64,000 nt of DNA. It comes from CBDCME01 sp965218865 (GTDB lineage: Bacteria; Pseudomonadota; Alphaproteobacteria; JAAXGF01). The stretch covers positions 103,170 through 167,169 of the forward strand of contig CBDCME010000062.1 of assembly GCA_965218865.1 (NCBI GenBank), in the 5' to 3' direction. The notes under the pieces were generated by a model. The model made no database searches and had not been told where the DNA came from. It saw only the letters and a list, made by a program, of their open reading frames with translations. Numbering within the stretch: position 1 is the stretch's first letter; every line of letters starts with the position of its first letter. Of this stretch, positions 24,500 to 32,865 are shown in pieces. Position numbers and translations under genes: made by a program.

Positions 24500-26599
24500 T
24501 GCTGTTCGCCAGGGCTAGTTTTTTGTCCGCCCAGTGATCAGGGTGAGGTGATCGCGGCGCTGGCCATTTCATTCTCGGTGTGGCAGTGTGCCGGTCATGG
24601 CGACGCTGCCGGTCTCGGATTCGTCCATTGATTTGCGCGCGGTCACGGTGCGTCCGACCTGGGGCGCGCAGGAGCACCGGCGCTGGGACCGGTTGGTGGA
24701 GCAGCACCACTACCTGGCGTTCCACGGCGTCATCGGCAAGGGCCTGCGCCATGTCGCGGTGCATGGCGAGACCTGGCTCGCACTGATCGGCTGGCAGCCC
24801 GGCGCGTTCAAGCTGGGCGCGCGTGATCGCTGGATCGGGTGGTCGGCCGAGCAGCAGTTCCGGCGTCTGCATCTGATCGCCAACAACTCGCGCTTCGTCA
24901 TTCTGACGCCTGGCCGAGTGCCGAACCTGGCCTCCCGTGTGCTGGGGCTGAGCCTGCGGCGGCTGTCTGAGGACATCCAGGCGGTGCACGGATATCCGGC
25001 TCTTCTGGCGGAGACGTTCGTGGACGTCTCGCGATTTGCCGGCACCTGCTACCGCGCGTCGAACTGGCGCTCTCTGGGGCTGACGCGGGGCTTTGCCCGT
25101 GAGCCCGGAGGGGCAGCGCGCTGGCGCCACCACGGTCAGCCCAAGGAGGTCTTCGTGTTCGGACTGACAGACGGCGCCCCCGAGGCGCTGAGCCGTACCG
25201 GGATGCCGGCACACTGGAACGCCGAGCAGCACACCGAGCCGATGGCCGCGCCCCGGCTGCGCAGCCTGTTCGAGTGTCTGGGTGAGGTGCCCGAGTACCG
25301 CCATGCCCGGGGCAAGCGCTATGCGCTCAACACCATTCTGGTGATCGCCGTCGCCGCCCGGCTTGCCGGATACCGGGGGGTGAACGCGTTCGCCCAGTTC
25401 GCCGCCCTGCTCTCCCAGGAGCAGCTCGAGGCGGTGGGTGCGTTCTGGAGCCCTTCCAAACAGCGCTACACCCCGCCCGCGATCACCACCTTCCACAAGA
25501 CCCTCACCGCCCTGCCGCCAGAGACCCTGGACAACGCGATTAGCCAGTGGACCGGCCAGCATGGCAGCGCGCACGCGCCGGTCGCCATGGACGGAAAGGA
25601 TCTGCGCGGCGCCTCGAAGCAGACCGAAGACGGGCGCAGGATGATGGTGGCGGCGGTCGAGCACGACACCGGCGTGGTCCTCGGGCAGGTCGAGGTCGAC
25701 CGCAAGAGCAACGAAATCCCGGCCGTGCGCGAACTCTCCAGCGGCCTCGACCTCACAGGCCGGATCGTCACCATGGACGCGATGCACGCTCAGCACGAGA
25801 CCGCGCGCTGCCTGCTCGGGCGTCGCGCCGACTACGTGATGAGCGCGGTCAAGGACAACCAGGAGATGATCTTCGAAGACCTCAAGGCGATCGACTTCAG
25901 CGATGCGCTCTGGCACGAAACCGTCGACAAGGGCCATGGCCGCATCGAGCGCCGACGCTGCGCCGTCGTCGACCTCTCCGCTGCCGAGTGGGACGGCTAC
26001 GCCAACCTCCACGGGCGACGCCAGGCCATGCGCATCGAGCGCGAACGCGAGATCCTCAAGACCGGCAAGCGCAGCATCGAGGTGACCTGGAGCCTCACCT
26101 CGCTCGGCGCAGAGCGCGCCGGACCCGAGGAGTTGCTCGAACTGGTGCGCAACCACTGGCATATCGAGAACCGCCTGCACTACGTGCGCGACTTCACCTA
26201 CGACGAAGACCGATGCCGGGCCTACGTGCGTCACCTGCCCAGAAATCTCGCCTGCTTGACCAACGCGGCCATCGCCATCGTGCGCTGCGACGGACGCTTC
26301 CGTTATCTGCCCGAGGCCAACCGGCACTATGCCGCCCGGGCGCAGGAGGCCCTCGACGCGATCATGACCGCGCCCATCGCCTGAGACAGCACGCCTCTCC
26401 CCCGGACCGGGACGTGCCGCCGAGCGGTGCGGGCGGACCGGTGTGCCTGTCGAATCCGAAAACGCCGTCCGGTGGCTTCGAGCAGTCCCCATGACGTCGT
26501 CGAGGCAAGCTCGGGGCTCCCCGAACCCCGTGCACCGAGCACGATCCCACTCATCCCGAACCCTCAACCGCGACTAAAAATTGTTCCTGTGCTGTTCGC
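24500..26599 (+). mobile_element. ISAs1-family element with DUF4338 domain, copy 2 (intact)
   Basis: The element is 24510-26589 (2080 bp). Its ends are CAGGGCTAGTTTTTTGTCCG and the complement of CAGGAACAATTTTTAGTCGC. A perfect 10-bp duplication TGCTGTTCGC lies at 24500-24509 and 26590-26599. It is the reference for the uninterrupted IS110 target at about 26410-26420. Confidence 0.93.
24588..26384 (+). CDS. ISAs1-family transposase with N-terminal DUF4338 (DruA-like) domain
   Basis: The architecture is the same as at 16702-18498: DUF4338-type domain at residues about 10-200, then the ISAs1 DDE catalytic domain with VAMDGKDLRGASK, MDAMHAQHETARCLLG, and HWHIENRLHYVRDF near the C-terminus. It is complete, with both IS ends intact, and so is the likeliest active source copy. 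Start options are ATG 24588 (no clear ribosome site, MPVMATLPVSD) or the internal Met four codons later. Confidence 0.88.
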   Translation: MPVMATLPVSDSSIDLRAVTVRPTWGAQEHRRWDRLVEQHHYLAFHGVIGKGLRHVAVHGETWLALIGWQPGAFKLGARDRWIGWSAEQQFRRLHLIANNSRFVILTPGRVPNLASRVLGLSLRRLSEDIQAVHGYPALLAETFVDVSRFAGTCYRASNWRSLGLTRGFAREPGGAARWRHHGQPKEVFVFGLTDGAPEALSRTGMPAHWNAEQHTEPMAAPRLRSLFECLGEVPEYRHARGKRYALNTILVIAVAARLAGYRGVNAFAQFAALLSQEQLEAVGAFWSPSKQRYTPPAITTFHKTLTALPPETLDNAISQWTGQHGSAHAPVAMDGKDLRGASKQTEDGRRMMVAAVEHDTGVVLGQVEVDRKSNEIPAVRELSSGLDLTGRIVTMDAMHAQHETARCLLGRRADYVMSAVKDNQEMIFEDLKAIDFSDALWHETVDKGHGRIERRRCAVVDLSAAEWDGYANLHGRRQAMRIEREREILKTGKRSIEVTWSLTSLGAERAGPEELLELVRNHWHIENRLHYVRDFTYDEDRCRAYVRHLPRNLACLTNAAIAIVRCDGRFRYLPEANRHYAARAQEALDAIMTAPIA

Positions 26600-26761
26600 C
26601 TCCCAACGATACATGCGATATGATCTTCGCTCATCGAACGGAGTGGGAATCCAGATTTGACCGTGCCTCGTGGCACTCAAGTCGATCTGTGTTCATTGAC
26701 CCCGCGGAACCGCGCTCATTCGCGGCTGGATTGGGCACGAGCCAGACGAAATCGAGATCGG

Positions 26762-27232
26762 ATGCAAAAACGATTGGGAGTGTTGGCCGCGATCATGTTG
26801 TCCGTCACCTTCACGGCGCCAGTCCAGGCGGACTTCGAGCGCGGCTTCAAGGCGTACAGGGAACGGGACCGGGAAACCGCCTTGCGCGAGTTCAAGGCGC
26901 TCGCCGAGCAAGGCGATCCCGCGGGCCAATTCTACCTCGGGGTCATGTACGCCAACGGCGAGGGCGTGACGACGGACAAAGCGGAGGCCGCGAGGTGGTA
27001 CCTTCTATCCGCCGAGCAGGGTTATCTCGATGCCCAACAGAAGCTCGCGCTGTCGTACCGATTCGGTGATGGCGTCCCCCAGGATTACGTCAGTGCCCAC
27101 ATGTGGTACAGCCTGGCGGCGGGTCAAGGCTCGATATTCGCGCGCATACAACGCGATCTGTTGGTCAAGAGCATGACGCCCGAGCAACTGGCCGAGGCGC
27201 AGCGTTTGGCCGGCGAGTGGACGCCGAAATGA
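26762..27232 (+). CDS. Periplasmic Sel1-repeat protein
   Basis: The 156-residue protein starts at ATG 26762 with a signal peptide (MQKRLGVLAAIMLSVTFTAPVQA). It has about three Sel1-like helical repeats: EQGDPAGQFYLGVMYANGEGV, AARWYLLSAEQGYLDAQQKLALSYRFGDGV, AHMWYSLAAGQGS. The C-terminal MTPEQLAEAQRLAGEWTPK is a common ending of this group. Sel1 proteins act as protein-interaction scaffolds in the envelope. A fragment of a paralogue's C-terminus is found at 50783-50862. The upstream in-frame extension to 26657 is not signal-like. Confidence 0.85.
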   Translation: MQKRLGVLAAIMLSVTFTAPVQADFERGFKAYRERDRETALREFKALAEQGDPAGQFYLGVMYANGEGVTTDKAEAARWYLLSAEQGYLDAQQKLALSYRFGDGVPQDYVSAHMWYSLAAGQGSIFARIQRDLLVKSMTPEQLAEAQRLAGEWTPK

Positions 27233-27314
27233 CCCCCGTTCACGTCATGGCGAAGGATCGGTCCGGGGACATCGGGCGCCCGCATCGGATTGCCGTGAAT
27301 CCCAACGCTCGGAC

Positions 27315-27494
27315 TCAGTCTTGGTCTATATCTGTCTTATCCGAGGGGCGGGCGTCGTCATCGGCAGCGGCTTGACTTTCGTCGTTTTGGGCGCTTTTTC
27401 GATCAGCCCGCGCTTGCAACCGCGCCGCCTTCTTTTCGGCCTTCGCGCGTTCGCGCTCGTAACGTTCAAACTTGTAGTTGGGCTTGCGTCTCAA
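27315..27494 (-). CDS. Small basic coiled protein downstream of cold-shock gene
   Basis: The 59-residue frame from TTG 27494 starts LRRKPNYKFERYERERAKAEKKAARLQARADRK and continues with an acidic tail ending DKTDIDQD. The RRKPNYKFER start and the Lys/Glu/Ala-rich helix are a recurrent small-protein pattern next to cspA-type genes in alphaproteobacteria. No ATG is available in frame. TTG has GAGAAAG upstream. It lies 63 bp downstream of the cold-shock gene on the same strand, separated by a 7-bp-stem hairpin. Function is unknown; a nucleic-acid-binding helix is possible. Confidence 0.55.
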   Translation of the reverse strand: MRRKPNYKFERYERERAKAEKKAARLQARADRKSAQNDESQAAADDDARPSDKTDIDQD

Positions 27495-27526
27495 GTTGCT
27501 TTCTCGTCGGAGTTCGAATGAAGTAT

Positions 27527-27547
27527 GGGGCGGAGTCTCGCCGCCCC
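27527..27547 (-). terminator. GC hairpin between cold-shock gene and small gene
   Basis: A perfect 7-bp stem GGGGCGG/CCGCCCC with a 7-base loop lies just after the cold-shock stop codon in its transcript. In the minus-strand RNA the T run precedes rather than follows the stem, so it is not a classic intrinsic terminator. It may be a partial terminator or an RNA processing site. Confidence 0.3.
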
Positions 27548-27557
27548 AAAAACCAGA

Positions 27558-27767
27558 TTAACCGGCAATCGTCAAGTTTTCCGCGGCCATCTTTCCACCC
27601 CGGCCGGGAACCAATTCGAAGGTGACCTTCTGGCCTTCCACGAGACCGGTAAGACCGGAGCGTTCGACGGCGCTGATATGCACATAAGCATCTTTCGAGC
27701 CATCTTCCGGCTCGATGAAGCCGTAACCCCTGGTCGGGTTGAACCATTTGACAGTACCTGTAGCCAT
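27558..27767 (-). CDS. Cold-shock (CspA-family) protein
   Basis: The 69-residue OB-fold RNA chaperone has TGTVKWFNPTRGYGFIEPEDG (RNP1 region KWFNPTRGYGFI) and AYVHISAVERSG (RNP2-like). The start is ATG 27767 with AAAGGAAA six bases upstream. The longer open frame to 27821 would only add a non-homologous tail. The AT-rich leader of more than 100 bp upstream is as expected for a cold-regulated mRNA, but no specific element was identified. Confidence 0.95.
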   Translation of the reverse strand: MATGTVKWFNPTRGYGFIEPEDGSKDAYVHISAVERSGLTGLVEGQKVTFELVPGRGGKMAAENLTIAG

Positions 27768-28421
27768 GATTTTTCCTTTCACGACAAATTCTGCGGAACG
27801 CCACCCTATGTAGTGTTCCAAAATTAACGTTCACAATGTCGGGGAAGTCATCTGGCTAACCGCCGAAACGGGTAATCACGAAAACAACAACGACTTCGTA
27901 ACGTGGCACGACCATACATACCAAACAATGATATACAAGAAATTTTTTCGGCGCGTAATACGCTCCTTCATTTCCATGATCGCGAATATGTCCGAAACGG
28001 ATCGCGGGCAGAAGAAACACGGTGCTGGCATTCACGACGGCTTTCATAGGGCTGAGACGTCATCACTCCGTGAGCTGACGTTCGGGGCATCGCGGCTTAA
28101 TTTTTCGAGACTGAGAAACCGCGGCCCGGCCCGCGCACTGAATTAAAATCGCCGCGTGGAGGTGCGCCTCGTCCAAGGGAAAGGAGGCAAAGCGCCTGGG
28201 GTTCAAAGATAGCCGCGCCAGCCCTCGCGAAAGTTGATCCGCCGAGTGTAACTTTGGTGCGCCTCTGCCAGTCGGGGAGGCAATAGAAACAGGGGAAAAT
28301 TCCGGGAATCTCAGATTCCGATTTGCTACGAGTCATTGCGGGAAGAAATTGGCGGATGCTGAATCTGACGGTTGACGAGTTGATAGCAAGGCAGAGGCGC
28401 CACGAATCGTCGAAGGCTCCG
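27768..28421. other. Long intergenic region, no supported gene
   Basis: The first ~100 bp should hold the cold-shock leader and promoter. The rest (to 28421) contains short open frames (e.g. 27856-28047 minus, 63 codons) without ribosome sites or recognisable motifs. I see no long hairpin or IS end. Confidence 0.4.
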
Positions 28422-29777
28422 TCAAATTAACGAAATAACGAGCGACAAGGCACTGCGAAGTTCATTGGTGGCCATGCCACCTTCGGCGATTAACGCCTCT
28501 ATGTCGGCGAGGCTCGCCCACACCACACCGGCCGTGTCGGGAACAACAGTTTCCTCACTGATTTGGAGCAGGCTGTAGTCGACAACACTTTCGGCAAACC
28601 GTCCACCCTCGTCCGACTGCCGAACCCGCCATCGGCGGACGACAGATTGCGGCAGACCAAAATTTTCCTGCTCGCCGCTCTGTTTAAGGTACTGACCGCT
28701 CTGTTTAACGTACTGAAAGGTGGGTCCAAACTCGGCCCGATTCCGAAATCCGATTTCGGCCGCGACGCGCAGCGCAAACAGCATGACGCCATCCCGAACC
28801 TGCGCGACCAGCGCGATATGCTGCTTGGCGGTCGAGGCCATGAGCGGCTGATCCCAGTTCGACACCTCCCGTACGCTTGTCCTTACGCGGGTCATCTTAA
28901 GGCTTACCGGGGCATCCGGCGGTCCGTCGAAGCTCGTTTCGCCAAAGCGCCAGCCAGGCATTCGTTCGAGCTCGACTTCATGGCAACGGTCCGCCAACTT
29001 CGCGTTCGATAGAATGGTCTTGTAGCGCGAAAGCGTCGTTGGTCGCGCGCAAAACAACGATCGTTCGAGTGGCCACCTGAGTTCGGGCGTATTGGCGGCG
29101 AACGGTGGGCGCTTGCCGCACCAAAAACGCCAGGGCGCGGAAACCATTACCGAGCGTACATCAGTATTCACCGCGAAGTCCCGGCGCAATGAATTCAAGA
29201 ACGACTCAGCCGGGAACCAACGCCACCAGGGCGACGGCGGTTCCGCTTGGTCGACCAATATGACGAGATTGCGATTGAACTTGTTCAGAAACCGCGTGCC
29301 CTGCTCGGATTGTTGAATATCGGCAACAACCGATTCTGGATTCAGACCACTCAGCAACTCGATGAATGGCGTTGCCAACCCAAGGTGCAAACGCCGATAG
29401 TTGCTTTCCGTCTCCTGGGTTGTAGGCGCCATTTGCACAATCCGGACGTTGCCGGGCTCGGGCTTGGCTTGGACCAGCACCTCCAGGCCGGCGGGCCCGC
29501 GGCGAACCAAGAAGGCGAGAACACCCACCTCGGGCTGAAGGATCATGGGCTGAAACGTCGGCGAGTTGCTGGTCACGCAGTTGCCGACCACCGAAAAAAA
29601 CCGCCGGTATCGTGCGCTAGGCGACCTTGCTCGTACGACCAGTTGCGCGCGTCTGGCCATGCCACGGCCAAACAAAGCGTCGCACGCGGCGCGTCGATCG
29701 CTCAACCAGTCCGTGACATCGTCCATCAAGCGGTCACTGATAAACACCTTTGGCTCGAATCGCCGCAAGGACTTCAT
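28422..29777 (-). CDS. NDP-hexose 2,3-dehydratase
   Basis: The enzyme removes water across C2-C3 of a nucleotide-linked 4-keto-6-deoxyhexose, the first committed step to 2,6-dideoxy sugars. The 451-residue protein shows the tandem arrangement of the family: MILQPEVGVLAFLVRR, VLVQAKPEPGNVRIVQMAPTTQ and SNYRRLHLG in the first half, and a second similar segment (HIALVAQVRDGVMLFALRVAAEIG, FGPTFQYVKQSG) in the second half. The start is 29777 or ATG 29726. The latter lies just after the glycosyltransferase stop, so the two genes are coupled. No other deoxysugar genes are nearby. Confidence 0.8.
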   Translation of the reverse strand: MKSLRRFEPKVFISDRLMDDVTDWLSDRRAACDALFGRGMARRAQLVVRARSPSARYRRFFSVVGNCVTSNSPTFQPMILQPEVGVLAFLVRRGPAGLEVLVQAKPEPGNVRIVQMAPTTQETESNYRRLHLGLATPFIELLSGLNPESVVADIQQSEQGTRFLNKFNRNLVILVDQAEPPSPWWRWFPAESFLNSLRRDFAVNTDVRSVMVSAPWRFWCGKRPPFAANTPELRWPLERSLFCARPTTLSRYKTILSNAKLADRCHEVELERMPGWRFGETSFDGPPDAPVSLKMTRVRTSVREVSNWDQPLMASTAKQHIALVAQVRDGVMLFALRVAAEIGFRNRAEFGPTFQYVKQSGQYLKQSGEQENFGLPQSVVRRWRVRQSDEGGRFAESVVDYSLLQISEETVVPDTAGVVWASLADIEALIAEGGMATNELRSALSLVISLI

Positions 29778-30830
29778 CCACCGATGGGGGCGTCGGCAAT
29801 TCCGAGCCAGTTTTTATACGCTTAAACCTTTTGACTGGGCCGCCTGGTTCAATACCGATTTCGATCGCGGCCTCGTCGTAGCAATCGGCGCCCGTCTCCT
29901 TATACCTCCGGGCCGCCGCCGCGCGTTGCTTCGGTGTCGTACCGGCGAGCTCGTTGAAGCGCCGCCACAATTCTAGTGTCATCGAATCGGGGGGCGGAAT
30001 CCAGGTCGGAATTTTCGCCGGCTTGACGCCGCCGTAGGATGCCACATCAGTGGCGACCCTTCGCCGAACTTCAGCGCTCGAATGGGCCGCGAGCCAAGCG
30101 TCTAGAGCCTCATGCTCGGGGCTATCAAACTGATAGGCGGGTGTTCCCTCGCCGTGGCCATAATGGGTCGTCACTTTGAGTACGCTCAGCTTTTCCCCGA
30201 ATCGGAGTTTGACATCGGCACGCCAGGCGCGAATGACCCAGTCCTGCAGCGATGAGCGATAAAGCTCAAGGGATGGCCGCCAGTGGCCGACTTTGTCGGC
30301 GAACGATCTTCGAATTACCCATGCGGAGGCAGGTTCGAACATGTCATGCTGGCCCAAGAAACACTGCTCGATCGAGCGATCGTTGCCGTGCGTCCTCCAA
30401 AATCGAGGCATGATCGTGCCGTCACTAATTGCCTCCGCATGACCCGCGAACGCGGCCCGGCCCCTATACATATCAGAACGTGTGCGAATCAGGTCTTCCA
30501 GCGCGACAGCAAGATGATCTTCAAGGTACACGTCGTCGTGGTTTAGGAAGGCGATGAATGGTGTCGTGGCGAGCGCAACCCCGACCGAGTTCGGCCCGGC
30601 TTGCTCGCCAAAACGCGCGGGCAGTGGGATGTAATAAACGCGATTATCTTGCAGCGAGCGGACCACGTCGCGGGTTCTGTCATCACAATCGTCAGCCATA
30701 ACAAAAACCCACCAACGATCGTGGCTCTGACGCCGAACCGATCTTAATGCCACGCGCAGCGCGTCGGGCCGGTTGTGCGTCGCGACAATTACGGTAACCG
30801 AACTCTCGGAAATTGCGCTGATATCCTAAT
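29734..30830 (-). pseudogene. Family 2 glycosyltransferase, N-terminus cut by IS
   Basis: This GT-A-type glycosyltransferase has the nucleotide-binding start SSVTVIVATHNRPDALRVALRSVRRQS, a DD motif ADDCDDRTRDVV, and the metal site AFLNHDDVYLEDHLA. About 355 codons are in frame back to the IS5/IS1182 edge at 30831. The first few residues and start codon are missing. Only a handful of residues precede SSVTVIVATHNRP in homologues, so activity could survive if a start is supplied. It overlaps the NDP-hexose 2,3-dehydratase start, suggesting a two-gene surface-sugar operon. Confidence 0.75.
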
Positions 30831-32400
30831 TAGTCGCCCGTGAAGAACGTGTAAGCGGCTGATGTTGGTAGCTCTTTCGGTTTGGCGAAGTAATCGGATT
30901 TGCAAGAAAACGGGTTTTGGGCCTGAAAAGCTTGCGATTTGAAATAATTGATTTTGGGGATTCCCTTCCGTTGCGGAACGTGATTCTCTGCTCCCGTCGA
31001 TTGGGATTGGAGAACTGTGATGAAGCCATCGCGCAAGGTGTCATCGGGAATAGAGGACCTGTTCCGCTCGCGGTTCGAAAACATCATCAACCTGCGCCAC
31101 GAGTTGGTGGTGTTGGGGGGCCGGATCGCGTGGACTTTCTTCGACGAGACCTATGAAGCCTTGTATTCGGAGGAGGGTCGGCCGGGGGTCCCGACGCGGT
31201 TGATGGTTGGGCTGCACATCCTCAAGCATATGTTCGATCTCTCGGATGAGGAGGTCTGCGAGCGCTGGGTCTACGACCCATACTTCCAGTGCTTCTGCGG
31301 CGAAGAGTACTTTCAGCATGAGCTGCCCATGGAGCGCTCGTCGATGACCCGGTGGCGGGACCGGATCGGGCCGGAAGGTTTGGAGAAGGTATTCCAGGAG
31401 AGCCTGGCCGTGGCCCACCGGGTGGGGGCGCTGCGGGAGAAGGACCTCGAGCGGGTGACGGTGGACACCACCGTACAAGAGAAGGCGATTGCCTTTCCGA
31501 CCGCCGCCAAACTGATGCAACGAGCCCGCGAGCGGCTGGTGCGACTGGCACGGGAGCACGGCATTGCCCTGCGTCAGTCCTATACCCGCCTGGGCAAGAG
31601 GGCGTTGATCATGCAAGGCCGCTACCGCCATGCCAAACAGCACAAGCGGGCCAACAAGGCCCTGCGCAAGCTCAAGACCTATCTCGGGCGCACCGTCCGC
31701 GACATCCGCCGCAAGACGGCCCAGGAGGAGAGCCTACGGGATCCCTTCCGCCGCCCCTTGTGGCTGGCCGAGCGGGTGTCGACCCAGAAGCGGCGCGACC
31801 CCTTGCCCAAGGTCTATTCGCTCCACGCGCCCGAGGTCGAATGCATCGGCAAAGGGAAGGCGCACAAGCCGTACGAGTTCGGCTGCAAGGTCTCCGTGGC
31901 GGCGACCAATTCCCGCCCCCCCGGCGGCCAGTTCGTCGCCCACGTCAAGGCCTTCCACGGCAATCCCTATGATGGCCACACCTTGAGGCAGGTGATCGAA
32001 GAGATGGAACGCTGGACGGGGATATCGGCCGAGCGCATCTATGTCGACAAGGGATACCAGGGCCACGATTACCCCAACAAACACCGCGTCTTTAGATCAG
32101 GCCAGAAACGCGGCATCACGCCGACGATCAAGAAGGAGCTCAGGCGGCGCTCCGCCGTCGAGGCCGTGATCGGACATCTCAAGAGCGATGGCAGGCTGGG
32201 GCGCAACTTCCTCAAAGGCCGCGACGGCGACAAGATCAACGCCATCCTCGCCGGCGCCGGCTACAACTACCGCCTTGTCCTCAAATGGCTGAGGCGTTTG
32301 TTTGTCCAAATCCTGGCCGCGCTCCTCAGCGACATCTCGCACCCCACCGCAAACCCAATCGCCGCTTCAGCTTGAAATCAGGGTTCTTCACGGACCACTA
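30831..32400 (+). mobile_element. IS5/IS1182-type insertion sequence, copy C (complete)
   Basis: The core 30833-32398 is 1566 bp, equal to copy A, with TA at each edge. The flanks TAAT-TA and TA-ATTA form the palindrome TAATTAATTA before insertion, paralleling copy A. One end reads CCAC instead of CGAC. The element removed the start of the glycosyltransferase gene. Confidence 0.9.
31017..32375 (+). CDS. IS5/IS1182-type transposase, intact
   Basis: The 452 residues are identical to the 1040-2398 protein except SLRDPFRR for SLRDTFRR. InsH-type N-terminal domain, VDTTVQ, VDKGYQGHD and EAVIGHLKSDG catalytic segments are all present. A long leader (30833-31016) in the element carries no other frame. 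Confidence 0.9.
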   Translation: MMKPSRKVSSGIEDLFRSRFENIINLRHELVVLGGRIAWTFFDETYEALYSEEGRPGVPTRLMVGLHILKHMFDLSDEEVCERWVYDPYFQCFCGEEYFQHELPMERSSMTRWRDRIGPEGLEKVFQESLAVAHRVGALREKDLERVTVDTTVQEKAIAFPTAAKLMQRARERLVRLAREHGIALRQSYTRLGKRALIMQGRYRHAKQHKRANKALRKLKTYLGRTVRDIRRKTAQEESLRDPFRRPLWLAERVSTQKRRDPLPKVYSLHAPEVECIGKGKAHKPYEFGCKVSVAATNSRPPGGQFVAHVKAFHGNPYDGHTLRQVIEEMERWTGISAERIYVDKGYQGHDYPNKHRVFRSGQKRGITPTIKKELRRRSAVEAVIGHLKSDGRLGRNFLKGRDGDKINAILAGAGYNYRLVLKWLRRLFVQILAALLSDISHPTANPIAASA

Positions 32401-32432
32401 ATTAAACATAGATAAATGGAGTATTTTGTTTT

Positions 32433-32563
32433 AGAGCCTGTTCGAAAATGCGCGTCCGCGCATTTTTTGCGTCTGTCCCCCGCCCCCTCGCGGCCACCCA
32501 CGAGAGGTTGTGGGTGGCCGCGAGGGGGCGGGGGCCGGTGCCGCGAGTTTTCGAACAGACTGT
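32433..32563 (-). repeat. Double-hairpin repeat, copy 4
   Basis: Reverse orientation. Its long stem carries a reciprocal change: CTCGCGGCC on one arm and GGCCGCGAG on the other, where most copies have CTCCCGGCC and GGCCGGGAG. CGCCCCC is paired with GGGGGCG. The second hairpin TGCGCGTCCGCGCA is perfect. The loop is shorter than in other copies (ATATCAG lost). Confidence 0.88.
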
Positions 32564-32690
32564 TAGAAATCGGATGGATCGCGTACCCCAACTTCCATTA
32601 CTATGAGATCCGAAAATTCATTTCGCAATCCAAAATTTCCGCCGATGAAGGGATACGCTCCGCCAAGGTTTGGGGGGGTCTTGGCGAGCG

Positions 32691-32799
32691 CTAGTGCATC
32701 GACCCAAACGGAGGCGACAGCCGAAGTTTGGAAAGTTGATGCATCGACAAAGGCCTGGTGCACGGGGGCGTGAACGAAGTGAATGCGCCGGTGAACTAG
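32691..32799 (+). repeat. 109-bp CTAG repeat, copy 2
   Basis: It begins CTAGTGCATCGACCC and ends GCGCCGGTGAACTAG. One base in the right inverted end differs (GAA for GCA). It lies 67 bp upstream of the WecA-like gene, in the same orientation as copy 3 on the other side of that gene. Confidence 0.85.
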
Positions 32800-32865
32800 G
32801 TTGAGACATAACCGCGCTTCCGGCCGGCTTGTGAGGTGTCCCGGGCGGGTGCTATAAATATTTGA

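Larger units (their letters stand above)
24336..26613 (-). pseudogene. Small unknown gene split by ISAs1 copy 2
   Basis: Joining 26613-26600 to 24509-24336 after removing the ISAs1 and one target copy gives a continuous frame: MYRWEANSISTFSYISG, VGFRDVASAFLDATWHGERADWHG and ending YLLEIDKK with TAG at 24336. The composition is protein-like but only about 60 codons follow the ATG. No ribosome site is visible, and I do not recognise it. It may be part of a longer lost gene. Confidence 0.35.

Noticed and set aside
24510..26589. A Druantia defence locus
   Set aside because: Only the DUF4338 domain is shared. It is part of an ISAs1 transposase with its own ends, and no DruB-E genes are present.
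27856..28047. 63-codon minus frame with a hydrophobic stretch
   Set aside because: No ribosome site, odd composition (YEVVVVFVITRFGG), and it lies in the presumed cold-shock leader region.
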